A DNA stretch of 64,000 nucleotides from Flavobacterium gelidicaeli (GCF_013294005.1 NZ_JABSNK010000002.1:124001-188000), one strand, 5' to 3'. Numbered from the stretch's first letter, positions 34,026-42,918 are shown. Numbers and translations: made by a program. Notes: generated from the sequence alone by a model not told the origin.

Positions 34026-35174
34026 ATGATTAACAAACGCCTTTTAATCAAGAATTTACTTGCTCACAATGATGAGAACAGTTTTTATGATAAAAAGCGT
34101 CAATTGAACTTACATACTCGGGAAGGTAAGGCCAAATTCTTAAAACATATTTGTGCCTTATCTAATTCGAATCCTGCTAATAACTCGTATATAGTTGTAG
34201 GTGTTGAGGATCAAGACAACGAAATTGTGGGAGATGATTTTTTTGATGATAGCCGTATTCAAAACCTCGTGAATGCCTATCTTGAAAACCCACCAAAGAT
34301 TCAGTACGAAAATGTTCCTTTTCCTAATTTACCAAAACATAAAGTGGTGGGATTGGTAACTATAAAACCCAAAAAGAACACTTCATTTTTCAAAAAAGGG
34401 ATTCATACTATTCCAGTCAATAGTGTCTTTATTCGAATTGGGAGCAATACAACACCAACTACTGAAAAAGTAGAGAGGAATAATCAAAATACAACCACTG
34501 TAACAGATATTGAGAATAATGCGCGAAATAATATCAAATATACACTTGACGGTGTTTTTGATTTTATCAATTTCCGGCATAAAGACATGGCACCAAAATA
34601 CCATGTTTTTAAAGAATTGTTTATTATTTGCTGGGCCGGAATTCCTAAGAGAGTGCATCACAAAACGTATCTATCCAGAGTTGATATTGAGTTAATCAAT
34701 GAACAAGTAAAATTATTCTATTCGGCTCAAGATGTGGTCACCATAGACTTTGACGAAAACTCGTTTACTATTACAGAATTTGTACCACTTGGACTTAATG
34801 ACAAAACAAGTTACTACCCTTTAGAAAAACAAACAATTTATTTTTATGAGAATGGGTATTATAAAATAGAGAGTGAAATGTTATTTGAACCGCCTAAATT
34901 CAATAAAAAAATGCTTTTTCATATTTACAATGCGAATATAGCATTACTGAAAAAGTTAGAAAAAGGAATGGAACTGACGGAAAGAGAGTATCGAGATTTA
35001 GAAAACCTACCCTCAACATTTATGATTTGTTACCTCAACGGATTTGAAGAAGCTAAAGATAAATTAATTAATGCCAAACAGCTTTTAAAACCGCACACAG
35101 CCGTGTATGCTCTATTTAAAGAGGCACTACGAGTTTTGAGAAAAATGAAATATAATACTAAAAATGAAGATTGA
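34026..35174 (+). CDS. AlbA_2 (Schlafen-type) ATP-binding-like protein
   Basis: A 382-residue cytosolic protein. Residues about 10-125 fit the AlbA_2 domain (also called Schlafen AAA-4): 'KAKFLKHICALSNSNPANNSYIVVGVED' as a span, with the typical 'GxxD' turn 'VEDQDNEIVGDD', and 'NSVFIRIGSNTTP' closing the domain. The C-terminal 220 residues (a beta-rich part, then helices 'LLKKLEKGMELTEREYRDL') match a flavobacterial type I recall as DUF5929. AlbA_2 domains bind nucleic acid or nucleotides and occur in regulators and defence proteins, but this gene is single and no partner is next to it. It is bordered by two small perfect palindromes. Confidence 0.7.
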   Translation: MINKRLLIKNLLAHNDENSFYDKKRQLNLHTREGKAKFLKHICALSNSNPANNSYIVVGVEDQDNEIVGDDFFDDSRIQNLVNAYLENPPKIQYENVPFPNLPKHKVVGLVTIKPKKNTSFFKKGIHTIPVNSVFIRIGSNTTPTTEKVERNNQNTTTVTDIENNARNNIKYTLDGVFDFINFRHKDMAPKYHVFKELFIICWAGIPKRVHHKTYLSRVDIELINEQVKLFYSAQDVVTIDFDENSFTITEFVPLGLNDKTSYYPLEKQTIYFYENGYYKIESEMLFEPPKFNKKMLFHIYNANIALLKKLEKGMELTEREYRDLENLPSTFMICYLNGFEEAKDKLINAKQLLKPHTAVYALFKEALRVLRKMKYNTKNED

Positions 35175-35567
35175 AAAAAGAAACAATATCATTTAAAAAA
35201 CTACATATCATTCTGATAATCAAAAGAGATAAGGCGATGAGTGTATTCATTTTCTTAAAATTTATATATTTCTGTAAAAATAATTAAAATTAATGTAATA
35301 AACAATCACTAAAAATAGTGATATTTCAGAGTGAGAAAAAACTGCTTTATTCTAAATAGACTTATACGTAAGCCATTATTTAAACTCAGTAACAATTGAG
35401 AAAATTTACATTATTGAAGTAAAATGATAAACCTCATTTTATATTAAATGCGTTTTAAATAAAAAAATTACTAAAAAATCAGCCCGTCCCAACTCTTTTC
35501 CTTAATTTTATAGATTGGAAAAACAACAATCTTACTGTTTTTATAATCCCGATTGACCACACACAAA
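35175..35567. other. 393-nt gene-free region
   Basis: No reading frame with coding character and no tRNA-like fold is seen. The only clear structure is a perfect 7-bp palindrome ATCACTA-AAAA-TAGTGAT at 35305-35322. The sequence is very AT-rich. No exact TAnnTTTG box precedes the phosphatase gene at 35568. Confidence 0.6.
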
Positions 35568-36293
35568 ATGAGAACATTAGTTATAGGTGATATACACGGA
35601 GGCTTACGTGCACTTCACCAAATTATGGAAAGAGCCAAAGTTACAAAAGACGATACTTTAATTTTTTTGGGAGATTATGTAGATGGCTGGAGCCAATCTC
35701 CACAAGTCCTTGATTATTTGATTCAGTTAAAAACGACTAATAATTGCATTTTTATTCGCGGCAACCACGACGAATTATTACTGCATTGGTTGAAAGACAA
35801 CAAAGACAACCTCATGTGGTACAAACATGGTGGTGAAGCTACAGTAACTGCCTATGAAAAAGTAGACACTATTACAAAACAATTGCATGTAGCTTTTTTA
35901 TTGTCATTAGAGGATTACTATTTAGATGAAAAAAACCGCCTTTTTGTTCATGCCGGATTTACCAATATGAATGGTGTGAAATATGAATTTTATCCTAAAT
36001 CATTTTATTGGGATAGAACTTTATGGGAAACTGCGCTTGCTTTAGACACCAGCATCAAACCTAATGATTTATTATATCCAAAACGTTTTACTTTATACGA
36101 CGAAGTCTACATTGGTCATACTCCCGTCACACGAATTGGTGCAACAGAACCAGTCCAAAAAGCTTGCGTATGGAATATTGATACCGGAGCTGCTTTCAAG
36201 GGACCGCTTACTATTTTAGATATTGACACAAAGGAGTTTTGGCAAAGTGAACCTTTAAACAATTTGTATTTTGACGAAAAAGGGAGAAATTAA
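35568..36293 (+). CDS. PP2A-like serine/threonine phosphatase / ApaH-type metallophosphoesterase
   Basis: A 241-residue metallophosphoesterase with all metal-site motifs: 'GDIHGG' (residues 7-12), 'GDYVDGW' (about 36-42), 'GNHDELL' (about 68-74), the histidine of 'LFVHAGFTN' and 'GHTPVTR'. The family covers bacterial PrpA/PrpB-type protein phosphatases and diadenosine tetraphosphatases, which cannot be separated here. The ATG at 35568 (MRTLVIGDIHGG) was preferred over an in-frame TTG 15 nt upstream. Confidence 0.85.
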   Translation: MRTLVIGDIHGGLRALHQIMERAKVTKDDTLIFLGDYVDGWSQSPQVLDYLIQLKTTNNCIFIRGNHDELLLHWLKDNKDNLMWYKHGGEATVTAYEKVDTITKQLHVAFLLSLEDYYLDEKNRLFVHAGFTNMNGVKYEFYPKSFYWDRTLWETALALDTSIKPNDLLYPKRFTLYDEVYIGHTPVTRIGATEPVQKACVWNIDTGAAFKGPLTILDIDTKEFWQSEPLNNLYFDEKGRN

Positions 36294-36305
36294 AATTTAA
36301 AAGAT

Positions 36306-36313
36306 TATTTTTG
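36306..36313 (+). promoter_or_regulatory. -7 box of the DUF6646-like gene
   Basis: TATTTTTG fits TAnnTTTG, about 29 nt before the ATG at 36342. Confidence 0.5.
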
Positions 36314-36341
36314 CCCTTATTCTTACTAAAAAGAAACAATT

Positions 36342-36869
36342 ATGAAAAAGCTAATCACGTTACTATTGTTATGTAGCGCAGGATTTATTAACGCACAAGC
36401 GTTTGACGGAAAAGGAGATATCAAAGGTCAAGTTGGTTTCAATATTCAAAATGGCGGAACAGGTGTTTTTTTATCTTATGATTATGGTATTGGAGAAAAC
36501 ATGTCATTAGGACTTACTACAAATTATTTATTATCTGTTGATGATGCTAAATATGTAGATCCAATTAGTGGAACTGCTTACTCTTCTACTCCATCATTTG
36601 GAAATCGTATAGATATTAAAGCACGTTTTAATGCTAACCTAGGAAGTGTATTGCAATTAGATCCTAAAATGGATGTTTACCCTGGTTTAGACTTAGGTTT
36701 GAAAAATTTTGGAGCACATTTAGGTTTCCGTTATTTCTTTACTGATGGTTTTGGGTTATTTGGAGAAGCCGGAGTTCCAATTGCTAAATATGACGTAAAC
36801 AGTACAGATATTGGACGCAACTTAAACAATCAATTTACTGTTAATATTGGTGCTTCTTTCAATCTTTAA
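36342..36869 (+). CDS. Small outer-membrane barrel-like protein, DUF6646-like
   Basis: A 175-residue exported protein: signal peptide (MKKLITLLLLCSAGFINAQ) and a mature part of alternating strands with aromatic ends (GVFLSYDYGIG, FGNRIDIKARFNANLG, GLDLGLKNFGAHLGFRYFF) and the terminal 'FTVNIGASFNL', a C-terminal Leu after an aromatic as in OM barrels. It resembles flavobacterial DUF6646. Eight strands would fit an OmpX/OmpW-size barrel. Monocistronic. Confidence 0.75.
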   Translation: MKKLITLLLLCSAGFINAQAFDGKGDIKGQVGFNIQNGGTGVFLSYDYGIGENMSLGLTTNYLLSVDDAKYVDPISGTAYSSTPSFGNRIDIKARFNANLGSVLQLDPKMDVYPGLDLGLKNFGAHLGFRYFFTDGFGLFGEAGVPIAKYDVNSTDIGRNLNNQFTVNIGASFNL

Positions 36870-36890
36870 AAGAAGTCGTTTTTATAAATA

Positions 36891-36926
36891 AAAAAAGGCA
36901 ATTTGAAAATTCAAATTGCCTTTTTT
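36891..36926. terminator. Bidirectional intrinsic terminator
   Basis: GGCAATTTGAA pairs with TTCAAATTGCC, flanked by A and T tracts on both sides. It serves the plus gene ending at 36869 and the ALDH gene ending at 36944 on the minus strand. Confidence 0.85.
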
Positions 36927-36943
36927 GTTATCTTATATTTTGA

Positions 36944-38497
36944 TTACAAATCAAACTTTATTCCTTGCGCTAATGGCAATGAGGTTCCGTAATTGATTGT
37001 ATTGGTTTGACGACGCATGTATACCTTCCAAGCATCAGAACCTGATTCTCTACCTCCACCGGTTTCTTTTTCTCCTCCAAAAGCACCACCAATTTCAGCA
37101 CCTGAAGTTCCGATGTTTACATTTGCAATTCCGCAATCAGATCCAGCTACAGATAAGAAATGCTCTGCTTCTCTCAAGTTGTTTGTCATAATCGCAGATG
37201 ACAATCCTTGCGCTACTCCGTTTTGAACATCAAGTGCATTTTCTACTGTTCCAGAATATTTTAATAAATACAATACTGGAGCAAACGTTTCATGTTGTAC
37301 GATTTCAAATGAATTATCAGCTTCTGCAATTGCAGGTTTCACATAACACCCACTTTCATAGCCTTCTCCAGAAAGAACACCACCTTCAACAAGAATTTTA
37401 CCACCTTGCTCTACTACTTTAGTTAACGCTCTATTGTACATTTCTACAGCATGCGTATCGATCAGCGGCCCTACGTGATTGTTTTCGTCTAATGGATTCC
37501 CAATGCTCAATTGCTTGTAAGCAGCCACAACAGCATCTTTTACCGTATCATAAATACTTTCATGAATAATTAAGCGACGCGTAGAAGTACATCTTTGACC
37601 AGCAGTTCCTACCGCACCAAAAACAGCACCAATAACCGTCATTTTAATATCAGCATCTGGTGTAACGATGATTGCATTGTTCCCTCCTAACTCCAATAAT
37701 GATCTTCCCAAACGACCTGCTACTGTTTGCGCAACGATTTTCCCCATTCGAGTAGAACCCGTTGCTGAAATTAAAGGTACGCGTTTGTCATTAGTCATCA
37801 TCTCTCCTACCTTGTAATCTCCGTTTATTAAACAAGAAATTCCTTCTGGAAGGTTATTTTCTTTTATTACCTCAGCAATTATGTTTTGACAAGCAATTCC
37901 ACATAGTGGTGTTTTCTCTGATGGTTTCCAAACGCAAACATCACCAGCAATCCATGCTAATGCAGTGTTCCAAGCCCAAACTGCTACTGGAAAATTAAAC
38001 GCTGAGATAATTCCAACAACTCCAAGAGGGTGGTACTGCTCATACATTCTATGTTGCGGACGCTCAGAGTGCATTGTTAAACCGTGTAATTGACGAGAAA
38101 GACCTACTGCAAAATCACAGATATCAATCATTTCCTGTACTTCACCATAACCTTCTTGTAATGACTTACCCATTTCATAAGAAACTAGTTTACCTAATGC
38201 TTCTTTCTTTTCACGCAATTTCTCTCCAAACTGACGTACAATTTCTCCACGTTGTGGCGCTGGCATTAATCTGAAAGTTTTGAAAGCCACAGTTGCTGAC
38301 TCCATTACTTTTTCATAATCTGCAGCGGTAGAGGTTTTAACTTTCGCTATCAATTGACCATCTACAGGCGAAAAACTTTCTAAGATTGCTCCATTTGAAA
38401 AATTATTTAATCCTGTTGAAGTTCCTTCATTTATTTCCTTTATACCCAATTGAGTTAAAGCTTCTTTCATTCCAAATTGATTTGCTATTGTTATCAT
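36944..38497 (-). CDS. ALDH7-type aldehyde dehydrogenase (alpha-aminoadipic semialdehyde dehydrogenase-like)
   Basis: A 517-residue NAD(P)-dependent aldehyde dehydrogenase. Visible are the oxyanion Asn in 'ISAFNFPVAVWAWN', 'WKPSEKTP', the nucleotide loop 'SATGSTRMG', the general base Glu in 'LLELGGNNAI' and the catalytic Cys in 'GTAGQRCTSTRR'. 'FNFPVAVWAWN' and 'GGGRESGSDAWKVYMRRQT' are typical of the ALDH7/antiquitin group, which oxidises alpha-aminoadipic semialdehyde (piperideine-6-carboxylate) in lysine catabolism. It has its own promoter and terminator, so it is transcribed alone. Confidence 0.9.
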   Translation of the reverse strand: MITIANQFGMKEALTQLGIKEINEGTSTGLNNFSNGAILESFSPVDGQLIAKVKTSTAADYEKVMESATVAFKTFRLMPAPQRGEIVRQFGEKLREKKEALGKLVSYEMGKSLQEGYGEVQEMIDICDFAVGLSRQLHGLTMHSERPQHRMYEQYHPLGVVGIISAFNFPVAVWAWNTALAWIAGDVCVWKPSEKTPLCGIACQNIIAEVIKENNLPEGISCLINGDYKVGEMMTNDKRVPLISATGSTRMGKIVAQTVAGRLGRSLLELGGNNAIIVTPDADIKMTVIGAVFGAVGTAGQRCTSTRRLIIHESIYDTVKDAVVAAYKQLSIGNPLDENNHVGPLIDTHAVEMYNRALTKVVEQGGKILVEGGVLSGEGYESGCYVKPAIAEADNSFEIVQHETFAPVLYLLKYSGTVENALDVQNGVAQGLSSAIMTNNLREAEHFLSVAGSDCGIANVNIGTSGAEIGGAFGGEKETGGGRESGSDAWKVYMRRQTNTINYGTSLPLAQGIKFDL

Positions 38498-38533
38498 TGT
38501 AACTTTTTTGGTTTAAATTGTTATATTTTTATG

Positions 38534-38565
38534 TAAAGATATTGTTTAAAGGTGTACTAAACAAA
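38534..38565 (-). promoter_or_regulatory. Promoter of the ALDH7 gene
   Basis: -33 TTTG (38565-38562), 20-nt spacer and -7 TATCTTTA (38541-38534), one base off consensus, precede the ATG at 38497. Confidence 0.6.
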
Positions 38566-38752
38566 AAACTACTTTAAAATTATGAACCCTAAATGAGAAA
38601 TTATATTAGAGCTAAAACAGCTGATATTTATAGCAAATGAGCTCTATATTGGTTTTCAACCTTGCTCTGATGCCCTAGAAATAGCATGTCATTTATAACT
38701 TTCTTTAAACGGTAAAATAATAATAGATGATGAGTATAGACAATTGAAGCAA

Positions 38753-39292
38753 TTATTTCTTATCTATGAATCGGGGATCAGCTTCCATAACGGCACCACA
38801 ATTATCGCACGTTCTTAATTCTTCAGAATTGTAAAAATGCTCAAAATGAGGCAAGAAATCCTTTTCTATATCGTGCAGTTCAAATTTAACTTCATAGAGT
38901 TTGTGATTGCAATTGTCGCAATGCCATAGCAAGCCATCAGTAAATCCTTTACCTACGCGTTTGCGCTCAATTACCAAACCTATGGAACCCTCTGAACGTA
39001 CTGGAGAATGCGGAATATTTGCTGGATGCAAGTACATATCACCAGCATTTAGTTCCATTACTTTGCGCTCACCATCTTCTTGAATAATGACTTTTATAGA
39101 ACCTTCTAGTTGATAAAACAACTCTTCGGTTTCGTTGTAGTGATAGTCTTTACGAGCGTTTGGACCTGCGACAATCATAACGATATAATCTCCAGAGTCA
39201 TGGTATAAATTTTTATTTCCTACTGGCGGTTTTAATAAGTGCCTATTTTCATCAATCCATTTTGTAAGATTGAAGGGTTTTGCTATTGCCAT
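38753..39292 (-). CDS. 3-hydroxyanthranilate 3,4-dioxygenase
   Basis: A 179-residue cupin dioxygenase that opens the ring of 3-hydroxyanthranilate in the kynurenine pathway (route to quinolinate and NAD, or to tryptophan breakdown). All catalytic-iron ligands sit at the positions known for the Cupriavidus metallidurans enzyme: H51, E57 and H95. The second, rubredoxin-like iron site of bacterial enzymes is also complete: C125, C128, C162 and C165. No other kynurenine gene is in the window. A candidate promoter (TTG, 17 nt, TATCTTAG) precedes it. Confidence 0.95.
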   Translation of the reverse strand: MAIAKPFNLTKWIDENRHLLKPPVGNKNLYHDSGDYIVMIVAGPNARKDYHYNETEELFYQLEGSIKVIIQEDGERKVMELNAGDMYLHPANIPHSPVRSEGSIGLVIERKRVGKGFTDGLLWHCDNCNHKLYEVKFELHDIEKDFLPHFEHFYNSEELRTCDNCGAVMEADPRFIDKK

Positions 39293-39381
39293 ATTTTCAG
39301 TATTGAGTTATTGATTGCTAAGATAGCAAAAACTAGGCGCTACAAGCGTTAAGAAATCCTCAAAGTCTTTACGTTTTACAT

Positions 39382-40470
39382 TTAATGTATTTCTTTAATG
39401 AGATAAATATAAACTGGAAAGTGGTCGCTAAACCCTACTTCGCTATTAGAATTTCTTTTTGGATAACCTTTGTATCTTCCTGAATTTTGAATCAAGAATG
39501 GCTTGTTATAAATTCCTGCCTTCCAATATTGATAATTAGAAAAATCATTATCTATAAATGCTTTCGAAATCATGATTTGGTCAAAAATATCCCAAGAATC
39601 ACGATATGCAATTGTTCCAAGCCCTCTTTTTGCCATAGTTTCGAAAGGGTTGTAGATTCCGGCTTGGTTTACCGCACTCTTTTTACCTTTAGCACCTACT
39701 GCTTTCTTTACACTCTTATTTGTAGGTCCGTCATTTAAATCCCCCATAGTAATTACCTTTGCAAACGGATTTATTCTTTGCAATGAATCGATTATTTTAC
39801 GATTTAAAGCACCTGCTGCCTCTCTAAACGGACTCGATTTTTTTTCACCACCAGAGCGCGAAGGCCAATGATTGACAATTATGTTAATTTCTTCGCCCTC
39901 TAGAAATCCAGTAATTAAAAGTTGATCACGAGTAAACACCCGATTCGAATATGTACTATCCGCTGCTGCTTTATCTTTTATCGTAGCTGGATCTTTTTTA
40001 TATACATAAAGTGGAATATTAGCGTAACTCGTAGGTCGGAAATATTTTTTTTGATACAAAAGCGCTACGTCTATTCCGCGTTTATCAGGAGAGTCAAAAT
40101 GGATAACACCATAGTCAACATCAATTAAATTTGGTTCTTTAAGCAAATCCTCGAGAACGCCACGATTTTCAATTTCGCAGCATCCTATAAGTGTAGGCGC
40201 ATTTTTATTATCTAAAGAACCTATTTCAAGCATTACCCTACTTAAATTTTTAAGTTTTTTATGGTATTTGCTAGAATTCCAGTGTCTACTACCTGCAGGA
40301 GTCCACTCATCATCATTTATAGCGGGATTATTAATGGTATCAAAAAGGTTTTCGAGGTTATAAAAGGCTACGGTATGAATGGAATAACTTTTTTGCTGAC
40401 CTAACAATTTAGAAACAAAAAAAAGCAATGAAAACAACATGAAAAAACGTAAAAATCTCATATACAACAT
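39382..40470 (-). CDS. Secreted endonuclease/exonuclease/phosphatase family protein
   Basis: A 362-residue exported protein of the EEP fold. The signal peptide spans about residues 1-24 (MLYMRFLRFFMLFS...LLGQ). Active-site motifs are 'FYNLENLFD' (Asn), 'IGCCEIENR' (Glu), 'VNHWPSRSGGEK' (His), 'MGDLNDGPTN' (Asp and Asn) and 'FSDHFPVYI' (Asp-His). Members hydrolyse phosphodiesters or phosphomonoesters in nucleic acids, sphingolipids or inositol phosphates; the substrate is not clear. Two ATGs at 40470 and 40461 are both possible. Confidence 0.82.
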   Translation of the reverse strand: MLYMRFLRFFMLFSLLFFVSKLLGQQKSYSIHTVAFYNLENLFDTINNPAINDDEWTPAGSRHWNSSKYHKKLKNLSRVMLEIGSLDNKNAPTLIGCCEIENRGVLEDLLKEPNLIDVDYGVIHFDSPDKRGIDVALLYQKKYFRPTSYANIPLYVYKKDPATIKDKAAADSTYSNRVFTRDQLLITGFLEGEEINIIVNHWPSRSGGEKKSSPFREAAGALNRKIIDSLQRINPFAKVITMGDLNDGPTNKSVKKAVGAKGKKSAVNQAGIYNPFETMAKRGLGTIAYRDSWDIFDQIMISKAFIDNDFSNYQYWKAGIYNKPFLIQNSGRYKGYPKRNSNSEVGFSDHFPVYIYLIKEIH

Positions 40471-40568
40471 TTAGAAGGGCTTACAATTTACAAATACTAG
40501 TTAGATTTAACCTACTTTAATTAAAAAACTTGCTTTTTACTTTGGCTTTCTATTTGTTTCGTAATTCC

Positions 40569-40576
40569 TATCTTTG
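40569..40576 (+). promoter_or_regulatory. -7 box of the S66 peptidase gene
   Basis: TATCTTTG, an exact TAnnTTTG match, with a leader of about 50 nt before the ATG at 40633. TTTG at 40541-40544 is a possible -33 with a 24-nt spacer. Confidence 0.5.
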
Positions 40577-40632
40577 TTTGAATGTGTACTTAAAAGCGAC
40601 ATTATTAAATCATTTTCAAGAAAAACAAAAAA

Positions 40633-41634
40633 ATGCATAGCAAAAAAATTTGGTCGTTAAATAGTAATTTTGAATTCTTTAAATTCCTATTTTTATTTTT
40701 TATTTTACAATCTTTCACCAGCCAAGCTCAAAATTACATGATAACACCACCTACTTTACAAAAAGGAGATACTATAGCACTACTTGCAACTGCCAGAAAA
40801 AGCCTTGATAATAATTTACAACCTGCTATTGATTTAGCACATAGTTGGGGTCTAGAAGTAGTTATAGGGACAACAATAGGTTTAGACAACAACCAATTAG
40901 CAGGTACTGATGAACAAAGAGCAGCCGATTTCCAAAACCAATTAGACAATCCTAATATTAAGGCAATATGGTGTGTTAAAGGTGGCTATGGTACAGTAAG
41001 AATGGTTGATCTATTAGATTTCACTAAGTTCAAACAGCATCCTAAATGGGTGGTTGGTTTTAGTGATATTACTGTATTGCACAATCATTTAAACACTATG
41101 GGCTACAAATCTATTCACGCCGTTATGCCTATCACAGTACCTAGAGCAACTCCGGATGCTATTGAAAGTTTGCGATTGTCTTTATTTGGAGAAAAATTAA
41201 GCTACAGCATTCCGTCAGACAAAATGAATAGAATGGGTACAGCTACAGGAGAAATCGTAGGCGGTAATTTATCTATTTTATATAGCCTATTAGGTTCACC
41301 ATCAGCAATTGACTGTAAAGACAAGATCTTATTTATGGAAGATTTAGACGAATATCTCTACCATATTGATCGAATGATGATGAATCTAAAACGAAATGGT
41401 TGTTTAGAAAGCGTTAAAGGAATTATTGTAGGTTCTATGACCAAAATGAAAGATAATGATATCCCTTGGGGAAAAGATGCTGTCGCTATTATTGAAGACG
41501 TTACTAAAAGATATAACATACCAGTAATTTATAACTTTCCTGCTGGACATATTAGAGACAATCGAGCACTTATATTAGGAAGCACCGTTACGATGGAAGT
41601 TACTGACAAAACCAGCACCGTGAATTTTGAGTAA
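40633..41634 (+). CDS. LD-carboxypeptidase (peptidase S66)
   Basis: A 333-residue exported serine peptidase of family S66, which removes the terminal D-Ala from murein tetrapeptides (peptidoglycan recycling) or cleaves microcin-like substrates. There is a long signal-type N-terminus (hydrophobic core at about 17-27, ending SQAQ). Catalytic features are the nucleophile Ser in 'VVGFSDITVLH', the Glu in 'LFMEDLDEYLYHIDRMM' and the His in 'FPAGHIRDNRAL'. 'WCVKGGYGTVRM' is the usual conserved loop. It is followed 18 nt later by a YraN-like gene. Confidence 0.88.
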   Translation: MHSKKIWSLNSNFEFFKFLFLFFILQSFTSQAQNYMITPPTLQKGDTIALLATARKSLDNNLQPAIDLAHSWGLEVVIGTTIGLDNNQLAGTDEQRAADFQNQLDNPNIKAIWCVKGGYGTVRMVDLLDFTKFKQHPKWVVGFSDITVLHNHLNTMGYKSIHAVMPITVPRATPDAIESLRLSLFGEKLSYSIPSDKMNRMGTATGEIVGGNLSILYSLLGSPSAIDCKDKILFMEDLDEYLYHIDRMMMNLKRNGCLESVKGIIVGSMTKMKDNDIPWGKDAVAIIEDVTKRYNIPVIYNFPAGHIRDNRALILGSTVTMEVTDKTSTVNFE

Positions 41635-41652
41635 TTAAATAACACAATTACA

Positions 41653-42042
41653 ATGGCAGCACACAATGATCTAGGGAAATTAGGAGAAGAAATGGCTGTC
41701 GCTTTTTTACAAAAAGAAGGCTATGAAATTCTAGATACAAATTGGACTTTTCAAAAAGCTGAAATTGACATTATTGCCAAAAAAGAAAATATACTTGCCA
41801 TAGTAGAAGTCAAAACGCGTTCTTCAATCGCGTTTGGACTTCCGCAGGATTTTGTAAGTCCAAAAAAAATACAACTTCTAGTAAAAGCCGTCGATGCTTA
41901 TGTCAACAAAAAAAATCTTGATATCGAAGTTCGCTTTGACATTATAGCCATAAATAACGAGCCTAAAAAATCACAGTCAGCACAAAAAGAAGACAAATCT
42001 TTTGTAATTGAGCACCTTATAGATGCTTTTTATCACTTTTAG
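41653..42042 (+). CDS. yraN: YraN/UPF0102 family endonuclease-like protein
   Basis: A 129-residue protein with the restriction-endonuclease-like fold of UPF0102: 'LGKLGEEMAVAFLQKEGYEILDTNW' as N-terminal span, and the PD-(E/D)xK residues in 'KAEIDIIAKKENILAIVEVKTRS' (Asp, Glu and Lys of 'EVKTR'). Its role is unproven; the family is thought to act in DNA metabolism. It lies 18 nt after the S66 peptidase and is probably in its transcript. Confidence 0.9.
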   Translation: MAAHNDLGKLGEEMAVAFLQKEGYEILDTNWTFQKAEIDIIAKKENILAIVEVKTRSSIAFGLPQDFVSPKKIQLLVKAVDAYVNKKNLDIEVRFDIIAINNEPKKSQSAQKEDKSFVIEHLIDAFYHF

Positions 42043-42058
42043 TGTTTTTTATTAATGT

Positions 42059-42093
42059 TATATTTGTAACAAAATGTTTTTTATTTATATTTG
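42059..42093 (+). promoter_or_regulatory. Tandem promoters of the ACT-like gene
   Basis: Two identical -7 boxes TATATTTG lie 27 nt apart (42059-42066 and 42086-42093). The TTTG of the first sits 19 nt before the second and so also serves as its -33. Leaders would be about 60 and 90 nt. Confidence 0.55.
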
Positions 42094-42160
42094 CAGCAGT
42101 TTTTAACACAACTTGAACTAAGTTAACTACAGCAACTAAATTTAAAACACCTTATCGATT

Positions 42161-42817
42161 ATGAAAACTGTTTCTTCAATTGTAGAAAATTATATTAAAA
42201 CAAAGCCCTTTTTACTAAACGCTTTATCATTAGGAATTATTAATTTGACTTCGCTTTCTAGGAATATCATGTCTGAATTAGAAAGTGAATTTGGTAAAGA
42301 GGTCAAACAAGGTGCAATTGTAATGTCGTTAAAACGATTAACCGAAGAACTTGATTTTCGACTAAATCATAAAATAAATAAGGTTATCAAAAACATTGGT
42401 GAAATCACGGTTCGTTCTGCATTGACAGACTATACATTTGCAGTATCAGAAACTGTTTTAAATAAACAAGCCGACTTAATTTCAGATATTAATGCACTTC
42501 CTGATGTTTTTTATACGTCATCAAGAGGAGTGAACGAAATCAATATTGTAATTAGTAATAGTGTTGAAGAATTAGTAGACAAACATTTTGTAAGCGAAAA
42601 ATTAATACAAAGACTTGAGAACCTTGCTTCGATTACCGTAAAACTACCAAAAGAAAATATTGCTGTTCCAGGAATTTACTATTTTATTTTTCAGCGTTTA
42701 GCTTGGGAAGGGATTATCATTAATGAGGTGATTTCTACATCAAATGAATTTACTATTTTAGTTAGTGAACAACAAGTAGATGTGGCTTTTAAAGTAATTA
42801 AAGATTTGAAGAATTAA
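42161..42817 (+). CDS. Small ACT-like protein with N-terminal helical domain
   Basis: A 218-residue cytosolic protein. Residues about 1-75 are helical and may form a winged-helix-like unit ('LTSLSRNIMSELESEFGKEV'). Residues about 80-218 look like two ACT-type units as in aspartokinase regulatory domains ('INIVISNSVEELVDKHFVSEKL', then 'GIYYFIFQRLAWEGIIINEVISTSNEFTILV' as a span). There is no kinase domain. This suggests an amino-acid-sensing regulator, but I know of no characterised homologue. Two strong tandem promoters precede it. Confidence 0.6.
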   Translation: MKTVSSIVENYIKTKPFLLNALSLGIINLTSLSRNIMSELESEFGKEVKQGAIVMSLKRLTEELDFRLNHKINKVIKNIGEITVRSALTDYTFAVSETVLNKQADLISDINALPDVFYTSSRGVNEINIVISNSVEELVDKHFVSEKLIQRLENLASITVKLPKENIAVPGIYYFIFQRLAWEGIIINEVISTSNEFTILVSEQQVDVAFKVIKDLKN

Positions 42818-42918
42818 GATATTTATTGTTTTTTTCCATAGAAAGAAAATAAGAAATCAAATTTATAACTGTTATTAAGTAAATAATTCTTACTGCAATA
42901 GGTGAATAAAGTTTGGAT

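Noticed and set aside
34026..35174. Defence island around the AlbA_2 protein
   Set aside because: The neighbours are an SDR enzyme and a metallophosphoesterase with housekeeping-like features; no nuclease, methyltransferase or other defence gene is near.
35175..35567. tRNA or small RNA gene in the 393-nt spacer
   Set aside because: No cloverleaf, no TTCGA-type T-loop and no strong promoter-terminator pair are present; a 7-bp palindrome alone is not enough.
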